Assembly (NCBI GenBank): GCA_030562195.1
Contig: CM060200.1
Location: 31,535,023 to 31,599,022 of the forward strand
Source: Nipponacmea schrenckii
Taxonomy: Eukaryota > Mollusca > Gastropoda > Lottiidae
Reading direction: 5' to 3'
Length of the DNA stretch: 64,000 bases
A program made the translations under genes and the position numbers. The notes below the pieces were generated by a model. The model ran no database searches and was not told where the DNA came from. It worked only from the letters and a program-made list of their open reading frames with translations. Shown one piece after another: positions 47,290-59,048 of this stretch; position 1 is the first letter of the stretch, and the number at the start of each line of letters is the position of its first letter.

Positions 47290-47650
47290 AAAAAACATAC
47301 CCACCCCAACGTTATTCAAACAGCACAGTTATTTTAGGATTACAAGAAATCGAAATATCGTTTCCTTCGAGTTTTATTCAAACAGCACGGTGATTCCGGG
47401 ATTGCAGGAAACCGGAAAAAATGTTTCCTCCAAAATCTAACCAAACAGAACATTGATTTCGGGATTACAAGAAATCGAAATATCGTTTCCTTCGAGTTTT
47501 ATTCAAACAGCACGGTGATTTCTGGATTGCAGGAAACCGGAAAAATGTTTCCTCCAAAATCTAACCAAACAGAACATTGATTTCGGGATTACAAGATATC
47601 GAAATATTCTTTCCTCCGAGATTTCTTCAAACAGCAAGCGATTTCGGGAT
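47290..47650. repeat. ~62-bp tandem repeats between divergent genes
   Basis: About six units of ~62 bp alternate as a ~125-bp higher-order unit (TACAAGAAATCG at 47341, 47466 and, as TACAAGATATCG, at 47590). Core words are CAAACAGCACGGTGATT, CGGGATTACAAG and TCGTTTCCTTCGAG. The position between two outward-facing TATA boxes suggests a shared enhancer-like region. Confidence 0.8.
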
Positions 47651-47758
47651 TAGACTTTACCCCTCTTATTTAGCGTTTATATGTACCGATATTTATTTTC
47701 ATCGCATTTTTAACAACCTTTTTGGATCACGGAAGAATGTTGCTTATTTTTTCACTTT

Positions 47759-47765
47759 ATAAAAG
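47759..47765 (+). promoter_or_regulatory. TATA box for the acidic-protein gene
   Basis: TTTATAAAAGAGCG lies about 30 bp upstream of the ATG at 47792. Confidence 0.45.
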
Positions 47766-47791
47766 AGCGAAAAGTCGAACTGTTTTTAATC

Positions 47792-47923
47792 ATGTCTAAC
47801 TTACAATCGTCGTCTGGTCTAAAGCGAGCGCAAAAGCTTCCTGACAAAAAACTGGTTTGGCCTGGATGAAGCCGAAGAATCCCAAGACGATGAAGATTTA
47901 CTCCTTCAATCAATACTGTGAGT

Positions 47924-47959
<36 letters not shown>

Positions 47960-48048
47960 AAAAAAATATCCTAACATTTCTATCATTTTCAGGAAAAGGT
48001 GAACATTTCAGATTATTCCTGAAAAAAAAAATGATAGCGACAACGACA

Positions 48049-48128
<80 letters not shown>

Positions 48129-48302
48129 GGAAGTTTCGATGAAGAAATTAAAAAAGATGGATCGCTTTTATTAAAGAGAACATCTGCACCGATTCAATAT
48201 AAATTAGATGAACTTGCGCCGAAACAAGATTATTGTAAAATTGTAAAATCTAACCAAAATGGAGACAAAAGACTACGTTTCAGCAGAAAAACATTGTTGA
48301 AG
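47792..48302 (+). pseudogene. acidic protein gene, frameshifted and cut by family A
   Basis: Exon 1 starts MSNLQSSSGL, then the frame must shift near 47840 to continue as WFGLDEAEESQDDEDLLLQS up to a GTGAGT donor at about 47919. After a T-rich intron there are two possible acceptors (TTTTCAG near 47992, TTTCAG near 48011). Exon 2 encodes an Asp tract from a GAT microsatellite, then DEGSFDEEIKKDGSLLLKRT, IQYKLDELAPKQDYCK and RLRFSRKTLLK, ending at an AAG|GTAAAT donor. The next sequence is the family A array, so later exons are missing or displaced. Family not recognised. Confidence 0.4.
48051..48126 (+). repeat. GAT microsatellite
   Basis: About 25 GAT units, in frame as poly-Asp in the acidic protein. 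Confidence 0.95.
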
Positions 48303-48349
48303 GTAAATTGTTAAATAATAATATAATAATAATAATAATATTAAATAAA

Positions 48350-51047
48350 CTAGAATTGCTTACAATTATGAACGTATTTCGAGAGCCTTAAAATATTATG
48401 TAGGCTAAATTTGCAATTACCTACATCTAGACAATATATTGAATATCATTTTACCTAGTTTTCAAAGTCATAAAATAATTAGGTCACACCTTCCGTAACG
48501 GTTAATGATGGCGAAAATATGAAAATTATCAATTATTGATGTATTTAAGTACACTTATCTCTATGAATTTTTTAAGTAAGCCAAATTAAAAAATATCTAC
48601 TCGTAGACAATATATTGAATATTATTTGACCTAATTTTCAAGGTCATAGATTAAGTGGGTCACACCTTCCGTAGCCGTTAAAGTGACCTAATTTTGAAAA
48701 AATCGAAATTTAAATAATTCGAAAGAAAATACGAAATTTGAAAATCGGTCTCCAAGAAAAGGTAGATAATGATCCATTGTATCTATGTGCTAAATTTTAT
48801 CAAAATTGGTCTATCAGTAGTGTCTGAATTTCGGATTTAAGAATTGTAACGAAAATTCAAAATGGCGTCCGATATGGCAGCTTGACCTAATTATTTAGGT
48901 CAAATCAATTACTATTGACAAATTATTTATAAAACAGTTTTCACTTTTCACCTAGCAGTTATAGACCGGAAGTTACGTGATTACGTCATTTGAGGCTAAA
49001 CTGGAAGTGGAATTTTTTTTTTCACATTTTTTCAAAAATTATAATCATATCGCCTATCAACTGGTAAAGTTTCAAAATTTTACCAATTTATTAAACGAGA
49101 AATCACGGTCTGAAATTTTTGCCGATGACCCGGTCAGAGATAGAACTTCCGGTTTTGTTATATTTGATAATAGAAATCATTCTAAGATCTACTGTAGATT
49201 TAGAATTTCTGCACCTTTTACCAGTTTGTCTGCAAACTCATCCAAGAATCGCAAAAAAAAAAAAACTAGAATTGCTTACAATTATGAACGTATTTCGAGA
49301 GCCTTAAAATATTATGTAGGCTAAATTTGCAATGACCTACATCTAGACAATATATTGGATATCATTTTACCTAGTTTTCAAAGTCATAAAATAATTAGGT
49401 CACACCTTCCGTAACGGTTAATGATGGCGAAAATATGAAAATTATCAATTTTTGCTGTATTTAAGTACACTTATCTCTATGAATTTTTTAAGTAAGCCAA
49501 ATTAAAAAATATCTACTCTTAGACAATATAATGAATATTATTTGACCTAATTTTCAAGGTCATAGATTTAGTGGGTCACACCTTCCGTAGCCGTTAAAGT
49601 GACCTAATTTTGAAAAAATCGAAATTTAAATAATTCGAAAGAAAATACGAAATTTGAAAATCGGTCTCCAAGAAAAGGTAGATAATGATCCATTGTACCT
49701 ATGTGCTAAATTTCATCAAAATCGGTCTATCAGTAGTGTCTGAATTTCGGATTTAAGAATTCTAAAGAAAATTCAAAATGGCGGCCGATATGGCAGCTTG
49801 ACCTAATTATTTAGGTCAAATCAATTACTATTGACAAGTTATTTATAAAACAGTTTTCACTTTTCACCTAGCAGTTATAGACCGGAAGTTACGTAATTAC
49901 GTCATTTGAGGCTAAACCGGAAGTGGAATTTTTTTTCACATTTTTTCAAAAATTATAATCATATCGCCTATCAACTGGTAAAGTTTCAAAATTGTACCAT
50001 TTATATTAAACGAGAAATCACGGTCTGAAATTTTTGCTGATGACCCTTGAATATTGAATTGCAAATCGTGGGTAAGATATTTAACCTAATTGCATAAAAC
50101 CTATAATTGTTAGTTGACAAATACATTGAAGTTTTCAAAACTGAAAATCCGGTCAAAATCGAACTAAAAATAAACTTGCTAAAGCAAAAAAAACTCAACT
50201 TCCGGTTCTCACTTCCGGTCAGAGATAGAACTTCCGGTTTTGTTTTATTTGATAATAGAAATCATTCTAAGATCAACTGCAGATTTAGAATTTCTGCACC
50301 TTTTACCAGTTTGTCTGCAAACTCATCCTAGTTTTCAAACTCATAAAATAATTAGTTCATACCTTCCATAACGGTTAAAAATGGTGAAAATATGAAAATT
50401 ATCAATTTTTGCTGTATTTAAGTAGACTTATCTCTGTGAATTTTTTAAGTAAACCAAATAAAAAAATACCTACTCGTAGACAACATATTGAATATTATTT
50501 GACTTAATTTTCAAGGTCATAGATTAAGTGGGTCACACCTTCCGTAGCCGTTAAAGTGACCTAGTTTTAAAAAAATCGAAATAAGAATAATTCGAAAAAA
50601 CATACGAAATTTAAAAATCGGCCTCCAAGAAAAGGTAGATAATGATCCAATGTATCTATGTGCTAAATTTCATCAAAATCGGTCTATCAGTAGTGTCTGA
50701 ATTTCGGATTTAAGAATTGAAACGAAAATTCAAAACGGCGGCCGATATGGCAGCTTGACCTAATTATTAAGGTCAAATCAATTACTATTGACAAGTTATT
50801 TATAAAACAGTTTTCACTTTTCACCTAGCAGTTATAGACCGGAAGTTACGTAATTACGTCATTTGAGGCTAAACCGGAAGTGGATTTTTTTTTTTTCACA
50901 TTTTTTCTAAAATTATAATCATATCGCCTATCAACTGGTAAAGTTTCAAAATTTTACCATTTATATTAAACGAGAAATCACGGTCTGAAATTTTTGCCGA
51001 TGACCCTTGAATATTGAATTGCAAATCGTGGGTAAAATATTTAACCT
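48350..51047 (-). repeat. family A array, inverted orientation
   Basis: CTAG plus hairpin AATTG-CTTA-CAATT occurs at 48350 and 49266, each followed on the minus strand by T. The unit at 48350 is shortened (~916 bp). A third junction near 50330 is deleted. The last unit stops at about 51047 where B-like sequence begins. Same motif content as 28700-32444. Confidence 0.85.
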
Positions 51048-51949
51048 TTCCAAATATTAAAAAGCGCATTTTTGGTGGAAATATGTTGTTTAATATATCA
51101 TTACAAAGAGCAGATGAACCCTAATAAGATTCAATATAAATATTTGTTATTTATAATTAAATCACGTTATAGAGCTCGTTAAAAATAAAAATTGCAAATT
51201 TCAATCGGCTATAAAACTGGAAGTAATCATCGGACAACACAAATGAACATATAAGTGGATAGATATCATCAAGGAGAATAAATCATGTTCAGGTCACACG
51301 GTCACCAAAGGTCAAGGTCACAAAATATGGGCCTTTAAAGTTTTTGACATTACCAAAAATATTAAAATGGAAATAAAACAAAATCCAAATCTAAATTTAG
51401 TCATTAAATACGTAAAAATAACGAAAATCGCTTTATCCCCTGAATTTGAATTTTAAAATTTACAAAAGTTTGACATTTCAATATGGCGGCTTATCATTTG
51501 CTTCCGGTCCGGATTTTTTCAACTTCGTTTTTTGGTATGACTATTTCTAGCTTATTGCAAAAAGAATTTTTGAAATATCTTAAGAATTCAGGAAATAAAA
51601 TTTTAATTTTTAAAAGCGAATAGCTTTAAAACCGGAAGTGATGTCGAAAATTTGAAAAATAATTTTTGATCGCATTTAGAATATCTATCTACCTGTAAGT
51701 TTTCGGGTGGATCGGAATAAAATTGTAGAAGTTGAAAAAAATGCAAAAATTGAAATGAAAAAAGTCAGCTACAAAAGTAATGAAATTAACAGTTTAAAAC
51801 TGCAGTTATGTAGCTAGCAGTTAAAAGAAGCTAACAAAAGAAGTTTCGTAAAAATCAGTCGAAAATAGAGGTAATAAAGTGAAAAAAAAACCAAAATGGC
51901 GCTATTGCCCACAGCTCGTTTCCGGTTGAACTAAATGTCATCATTTTAC
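51048..51949 (-). repeat. diverged family B-like segment
   Basis: AAATATTAAAAAGCGC at the start and GTTTCCGGTTGAAC...CATCATTTTACATTTAAA at the end parallel 26390-27330 of B1 but with heavy divergence. It contains TGGTCACC/AGGTCAAGGTCA, AATATGGCGG and CCGGAAGT words. The 3' terminus is not present. Confidence 0.55.
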
Positions 51950-54900
51950 ATTTAAAAGTTACAAGTCTCGCAGTTTGAATAGCAAACAGTAACAGGTAGT
52001 TTGTGGCATGTTGCCTTCTTAGAAAACAATCGAGGGTAAAATTCGAAAAAAAAAACTAGAGCACAGAGTGGGACTTTGCTAACGTTGCAAAATTGCAACA
52101 AACAGGCCGAAACATCTGATTTTCTGGGAGAAACTGGCCAAAGCAACGAGGTATCCGTGTGCAAAGTACTTTTTGGAAAAACGTCATTTCCTACAGACGT
52201 AGATCGCTGACCGATATAAATGAAAAATTGGAAGTTTACCCGGATGTGCCACGCCCATCTCATTTATTTTGCCGTTAATCTAATCACATTTGAAATGTAT
52301 AGTCACGGTAAAAATTTGAAGCTTGTGAAGCTAATAGATCAGAGATATACGCAAATACATTTCAAAAAAACAAAATGTACTTTAATTTTAAAAGTGCAAA
52401 AATTTAATTTTTATTTTTAAAACTTTTTTTATACATCGCTGGAAAGTGGACAAAAAGCGCCTTAAGAATCTGAAAAAATAACCCTCTAAATTAATTAGGT
52501 CACGCTCTAAGGCAGTCCAAAGTTGTGAATTTTGCTGTTTTTTGGCAGATATAAAACTGGAAGTAGACGTCGGAGGTCAAATGTCAATTTGTCAACTGAT
52601 AGTCAAAGTCAGTGACCTATGACCTTGTAAAGGTCAAGGTCACCAAAGTTCAAGGTCACGAGAAATAAGTCCCCAAACTCGAAAAATAACTGATACTTTT
52701 TGCTAATGTTGCAAATTGCAACTAACATGCCGCAACATCCGATTTTTAGGGATCAACTGGCCAAAGCAATGAAGTATCTGCGTGCAAGGTACTTTTATGA
52801 AAAACGTTATTTACTGCAGCCGTAATTCTCTGACCCATATAAATGGTAAATCAGGATTTTACCCGGATGTGCCACGCCCAACTTGATTTTTTTTATGTAA
52901 ATCTAATCACATTCAAAATGTATATTCACGTTACAAATTTGAAGGTTTTACATCTAATAGATCACGAGATATATACACATACATTTCCAAAAAACGTAAA
53001 CACGGCAAAATGTACTTAAATTTTCAAAAATCAAAAAAATTCAATTTCCATTTTATAAACTTTTGTTATACATCGTTGGAAAGAAGACAAAAAGCACTTT
53101 AAGAATCTAAAAAAAATAACACTCTAAATTAATTAGGTCACGCTCTAGAGCAGTCCAAAGTTGCAAATTTTGCTGTTTTTGGGGAGTTATAAAACCGGAA
53201 GTAGAAGTCGGAGGTCAAAGGTCAAAGTATCAACTGATAGCCAAGGTCAATGACCTTTGACCTACTTAAAGTCACGGTCATCAAAGGTCAAGGTCACGAG
53301 AAATAAGCCCCCAAACTTCGAAAAAATTCAACCGGATGTTGCAAAAATGCAAAAGCGAAATTCAAAAATCGACTTCCAATGTTTTGTTGCAATTTTTATG
53401 TTCTTTCATTTTACACCAAAATCATCTCAATCGGACAAGCCATAATCTCTGAATTAAATTCGCACAATTTCAGAAAAATCAAAATGGCGGCGAAAGTTGC
53501 GCATGCGGCCTTGATTTTATTTTCTTCGTTTTTTTGTATGGCTAATGGCTACCCGATGATACAAATTTGAATCTCATACATTAATAAAACTGGAAGTTAT
53601 TCAACCGGACGTAAAACTCTATTTTTCGCAAAAACCGGAAGAGACGCAAAAATTTTGACCTACTTTTTGGTAATCATTCCATGGGCTACATATACTCAAT
53701 TTTTCTAAGATTAATCGGTCTTTAAATAACAAAGTTGCAAAAATGTGCAAAATACGGCAAAAAAATGTGTGCTACGAATTTTCGAATTTTGCAATTTTGA
53801 AATTGCTATGTTGATGGAAATTATTTCAAGTTTCCAAAAATGCAAACCCGACGAAAATCGATTGAAAATTGCGACTTCTAGAGCCACTGACCGACTTTTT
53901 AGGTATGTTGCAATGCAGCACTTCCGGTTTTGCAAAAATGTTCCAATTTATATTTAATAGAAACGTCGCCACCACATAAGGTGTAGAGAAGTTGTGAAAT
54001 TGCTGCAACTATAGCAGCCTAGGCTGTGTGCCCTGTGTAAATTTCGAAAAAAAAAAAAACTAGAGCCACACGTGGCACAGAGTGGGACTTTGCTAACGTT
54101 GCAAAATTGCAACAAACAGGCCGAAACATCTGATTTTCTGGGAGAAACTGGCCAAAGCAACGAGGTATCTGTGTGCAAAGAATTTTTTGGAAAAACGTTA
54201 TTTCCTACAGATGTAAAGCGCTGACCGATTTAACTGGTAAATTGGAAGTTTACCCGTATGCACCACGCCCATCTAAGTTACTTTTGCGTAAATCTAATCT
54301 CATACAAAATATATATTCATGGTACAAATTTGAAGCTTGTACATCTAATAGATCACGAGATATACACAAATACGTTTCAAAAAAGCAAAATGTACTTTAA
54401 TTTTAAAAGTCCAAAAATTAAATTTTCATTTTAAAAACTTTTGTTGTGCATCGCTGGAAAGAGGACAAAAGGCGTCTTCGGAATGTGAAAAAATAACCCT
54501 CTAAATTAATTAGGTCACGCTCTAGAGCAGTCCAACGTTGCAAATTTTGCTGCTTTCGAGCAGTTATAAAACCGGAAATAGACGTCAGAAGTCTAATGCC
54601 AAATTGTCAACTGATAGCTAAAGTCAGTGACCAATGACCTTGTAAAGGTCAAGGTCACCAAAGGTCAAAGTCACTAGAAATAAGCCCCCAAACTAAAAAA
54701 AAACCCTGATTTTTTGCAAATGTCGCAAAATTGCAACAAACAGGCAGAAACATTTGATTTTTTGGGATAAACTGGCCAAAGTAATGAGATATGTGTATGC
54801 AAGGTACTTTTTTGAAAAACGTTATTTACTGCAGCCGTAATTCGCTGACCGATATAATTGTAAATTTGAAGTTCACCCGGATGTGCCACGCCCATCTCGT

Positions 54901-57281
54901 TTTTTTGGAGGGGAATCTAATCATATTCAAAATGTATATTCACAGTAAAAATTTGAAGCTTGTACAGCTAATAGATCACGAGATATACACACATAGATTT
55001 TAAACAAGCGAATATACGGCAAAATGTACTTATCTTTGCAAAAATCAAAAACTTCAATTTTCATTTTACAAACTTTTGTTATATATCGTTGGAAAGAGGA
55101 CAAAAAGCACCTTAAGAATCTGAAAAAAATAACACTCTAAATTAATTAGGGTACGCTCTAGAGCAGTCCAAAGTTGCGAATTTTGCAGTTTTCGCGGAGC
55201 TATAAAACCGGAAGTAGAAGTCGGAGGTCAAAGGTCAAAGTATCAACTGATAGCCAAGGTCAGTGACCTTTGACCTACTAAAGGTCACGGTCATCAAAGG
55301 TCAAGGTCACGAGAAATAAGCCCCCAAACTTTGAAAAAATTCAACCGGATGTTGCAAAAATGCAAAAGCGAAATTCAAAAATCGACTTCCAATGTTTTTT
55401 TGCAATTTTTATGTTCTTTCATTTGACACCAAAATCATCTCAATCGGATAAGCCATAATGTCTGAATTAAATTCGCGCAATTTCAGAAAAATCAAAATGG
55501 CGGCGAAAGTTGCGCATGCGGCCTTGATTTTATTTTCTTCGCTTTTTTGTATGGCTAATGGCTATCCGATGATACAAGTTTGAATCTCATACATTAATAA
55601 AACCGGAAGTTATTCAACCGGACGTAAAACTCCATTTTTCGCAAAAACCGGAAGTGACGCAAAAATTTTGACCCACTTTTTGGAAATCATTCCATGGGCT
55701 ACAAATACTAAATTTTTTTAAGATTAATCGGTCTTTAAATAACAAAGTTGCAAAAATGTGCAAAATACGGCAAAAAAATGTGTGCTACGAATTTTCGAAT
55801 TTTGAAATTTTGAAATTGCTATCTTGTTGGAAATTATTTCAAGTTTCCAAAAATGCAAACCCGACGAAAATCAATTGAAAATTGCGACTTCTAGAGCCAC
55901 TGACCGACTTTTTAGGTATGTTGCAATGCAGCACTTCCGGTTTTGCAAAAATGTTCCAATTTATATTTAATAGAAACGTCGCCACGACAGAAGGTGTAGA
56001 GAAGTTGTGAAATTGCTGCAACTATAGCAGCCTAGGCTGTGTGCCCTGTGTAAATTTCGAAAAAAAAAAAAAAAAAAAAAAAAGAATTGACAAACCGAAA
56101 ACAAACTGGGACTTTGCGGTAGCAAAGTCCCACAACTAGAGCCACACGTGGCACAGAGTGGGACTTTGCTAACGTTGCAAAATTGCAACAAACAGGCCGA
56201 AACATCTGATTTTCTGGGAGAAACTGGCCAAAGTAACGAGGTATCTGTGTGCAAAGAATTTTTTTGGAAAAACGTTATTTCCTACAGATGTAAAGCGCTG
56301 ACCGATATAACTGATAAATTGGAAATTTACCCGGATGTGCCACGCCCATCTCATTTTTTTTTACTTGAATCTAATCACATTCAAAATGTATACTCACGGT
56401 ACAAATTTGAAGCTTGTGCATCTAATAGATCGCGAGATATACACACATACATTTCAAAAAAGCAAAATGTACTTTAGTTTTAAAAGTGCAAAAATTAAAT
56501 TTTCATTTTGAAAACTTTTGTTGTACATCGCTGGAAAGAGGACAAAAGGCGCCTTAAGAATCTGAAAAAATAACCCTCTAAATTAATTAGGTCACGCTCT
56601 AGAGCAGTCCAACGTTGCGAATTTTGCTGTTTTCGGGCAGCTATAAAACCGGAAGTAGACGTCGGAAGCCTAATGTCAAATTGTCAACTGATAGCCAAAG
56701 TCAGTGACCAATGACCTTGTAAAGGTCAAGGTTACTAAAGGTCAAGGTCACGAGAAATAAGCCCCCAAACTAAAAAAAACTGATTTGTTTTGCAAATGTC
56801 GCAAAATTGCAACAAACAGACAGAATCATTTGATTTTTTGGGATAAACTGGCCAAAGTAATGAGGTATATGTATGCAAGGTACTTTTTTGAAAAACGTTA
56901 TTTCCTGCAGCCGTAATTCGCTGACCGATATAAATGGTAAACCGGAAATTTACCCGGATGTGCCACGCCCATCTCGTTTTTTTGGACAGGAATCTAATCA
57001 TATTCAAATTGTATATTCACGGTACAAATTTGAAGCTTGTTCAGCTAATAGATCACGAGATATACACACATAGATTTTAAACAAGCGAATATACCGCAAA
57101 ATGTACTTATCTTTGCAAAAATCAAAAACTTCAATTTTCATTTTACAAACTATTGTTATATATCGTTGGAAAGAGGACAAAAAGCACCTTAAGAATCTGA
57201 AAAAAATAACACTCTAAATTAATTAGGTCACGCTCTAGAGCAGTCCAAAGTTGCGAATTTTGCTGTTTTCGCGGAGCTATA
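51950..57281 (-). repeat. family C tandem array (~2.05 kb units)
   Basis: Unit starts (3' CTAG on the minus strand) are at 52056, 54060 and 56136 (spacing 2004 and 2076). The hairpin GCCAC-AC-GTGGC is intact in the last two and deleted in the first. Each unit contains a ~0.62-kb internal direct duplication (for example GCTAACGTTGCAAAATTGC at 52077, 54091, 56167 against 52702, 54720, 56796). Rich in AGGTCAAGGTCA, CCGGAAGT and AAAATGGCGGCG...GCGCATGCG. It runs into the gap at 57282. Confidence 0.87.
56104..56152 (-). repeat. complete 3'-to-5' junction of two family C copies
   Basis: On the minus strand: hairpin GCCAC-GT-GTGGC, T, CTAG (56139-56136), then immediately TTG and the 5' hairpin TGGGACTTTGC-TACC-GCAAAGTCCCA (56132-56107), TTTGTTTTCGG and the T tract. 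No host bases intervene. Confidence 0.9.
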
Positions 57282-57781
57282 NNNNNNNNNNNNNNNNNNN
57301 NNNNNNNNNNNNNNNNNNNNNNNNNNNNNNNNNNNNNNNNNNNNNNNNNNNNNNNNNNNNNNNNNNNNNNNNNNNNNNNNNNNNNNNNNNNNNNNNNNNN
57401 NNNNNNNNNNNNNNNNNNNNNNNNNNNNNNNNNNNNNNNNNNNNNNNNNNNNNNNNNNNNNNNNNNNNNNNNNNNNNNNNNNNNNNNNNNNNNNNNNNNN
57501 NNNNNNNNNNNNNNNNNNNNNNNNNNNNNNNNNNNNNNNNNNNNNNNNNNNNNNNNNNNNNNNNNNNNNNNNNNNNNNNNNNNNNNNNNNNNNNNNNNNN
57601 NNNNNNNNNNNNNNNNNNNNNNNNNNNNNNNNNNNNNNNNNNNNNNNNNNNNNNNNNNNNNNNNNNNNNNNNNNNNNNNNNNNNNNNNNNNNNNNNNNNN
57701 NNNNNNNNNNNNNNNNNNNNNNNNNNNNNNNNNNNNNNNNNNNNNNNNNNNNNNNNNNNNNNNNNNNNNNNNNNNNNNNNN
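57282..57781. other. assembly gap (500 N)
   Basis: Exactly 500 N between the family C array and the Polinton-like module. The right end of the array is therefore unseen. Confidence 0.99.
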
Positions 57782-58485
57782 AAATCTCTAACTTAACTGC
57801 CCGGTTTTCCATGGGCTAAATATAAAGGTGAGAAACATCTTCCAGGTCATAAGGGCGAAAATAGTTTGAAAATAATATTCATTCAAAGGGAGAACATAGC
57901 TTAAATAATGACTTCTTTTGTCCTTTCTTTCTTTGTTCGCAGTAGTTTGAATTTCCACCTGTCGTCTCATTGAATTCATTTCGAAGTGGGACTAGTTAAT
58001 GAACAGTTTAGTTTCTAGTATTAGGTCTACTCTCGTTTTAATATTCTTTGGACAAGAGATAAACAGAATTATATTTGACTATAATCCAATCCAGGTATGT
58101 AATATCTATATTTAATTTTAACAGTATTATTATTGCCTAAATCGATAACTTTAAACAAAAACTGCTTTAACTGCTATTATAGATTTTATAGCTATATATC
58201 CAACACTTGTTAAATATGTCGGTTAGTTTACAATACCATAAGGTGACTCGGCTTCTAACTCCCTCCGAGTTTCAAAACAGTTTAAGATTCTGTTTAGAAA
58301 GGTGAGTGTGTAAAATATTTAATAATAAATTCTCCATTTTACACTTCAGGTTACGTGGCAAATATTCACAAATGTCACAATCAATAATACAGTATAATGG
58401 TACACGTGTTTGATCGATCAATAGAAGCTAATTACCTGTGAAACTTACTACCTGCGCAGTTATACCTAACAACATACAACAGTTG
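57782..58485. other. no recognisable gene
   Basis: AT-rich, single-copy in this window. Could include the left part of the Polinton-like element; no terminal repeat, polymerase or integrase fragment is visible. Confidence 0.4.
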
Positions 58486-58606
58486 GTAACTAAGGACCCC
58501 TACTATTGTACGCTTTTCGATCATGCGCAGATGAATAGCAACCAAATAACAACATCCGTAACTAAGGACTCGTACTATAGTACGCTTTTCGATCATGCGC
58601 AGATGA
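58486..58606. repeat. 72-bp direct repeat upstream of the capsid module
   Basis: GTAACTAAGGAC...TACTAT.GTACGCTTTTCGATCATGCGCAGATGA occurs at 58486 and 58558. It lies about 150 bp upstream of the first ORF and is followed by a TATA-like TTTATACTTG near 58673, so a promoter element is possible. Confidence 0.6.
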
Positions 58607-58749
58607 GAAAACAATAACTATTTATGATAATGTGTTTGTAAATAGAGTATTGATTATGAACCTTTGAATTTATTTATACTTGTATACATTGATTTTATAA
58701 TAAAATTCTTTTGTTGTATTTCTTTTATCAAATCTACTATATTAAAAAT

Positions 58750-59025
58750 ATGGGATTGATTTTAAAGCATGAAAAGGAAAAGTTCAATTACACTGGCGAT
58801 GGTTTCTTCTCTGGATTGATGTCCCTTATATATAAGGTTACATCCTTTGTAACTAAAAACAAAGACCTTATATCCTCGGGGGCAAAAGCGATTTCATCAG
58901 TCGGGCAGACAGTGAGTTCAATTAGCAAATCTGTCCAACAAAAAAATGAATTAGATGAATTGCGCAAAATGAGAGAACTCAGACATAATGCGAAACACGG
59001 AAAAGGATTTAAGGTGTTGGGATAA
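58750..59025 (+). CDS. small Polinton-like protein of unknown function
   Basis: 91 residues, started at the ATG of MGLILKHEKEKF. It has GDGFFSGLMSLIYKV, a Ser/Gly/Ala-rich middle (SSGAKAISSVGQTVSSISKSV), a charged helix, and ends HGKGFKVLG. The G-x-G-(F/L)-x-(V/L) ends resemble those of the larger protein at 60893, suggesting related minor virion proteins. It lies 23 bp upstream of the capsid-like gene in the same direction. Family assignment is inference from context; the frame is intact. Confidence 0.5.
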   Translation: MGLILKHEKEKFNYTGDGFFSGLMSLIYKVTSFVTKNKDLISSGAKAISSVGQTVSSISKSVQQKNELDELRKMRELRHNAKHGKGFKVLG

Positions 59026-59048
59026 GGTCTAAATCCTGTTATGTAAAA

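Noticed and set aside
47280..47650. CRISPR-like array
   Set aside because: Contiguous ~62-bp tandem units without spacers, in a eukaryotic genome; it is an ordinary tandem repeat.
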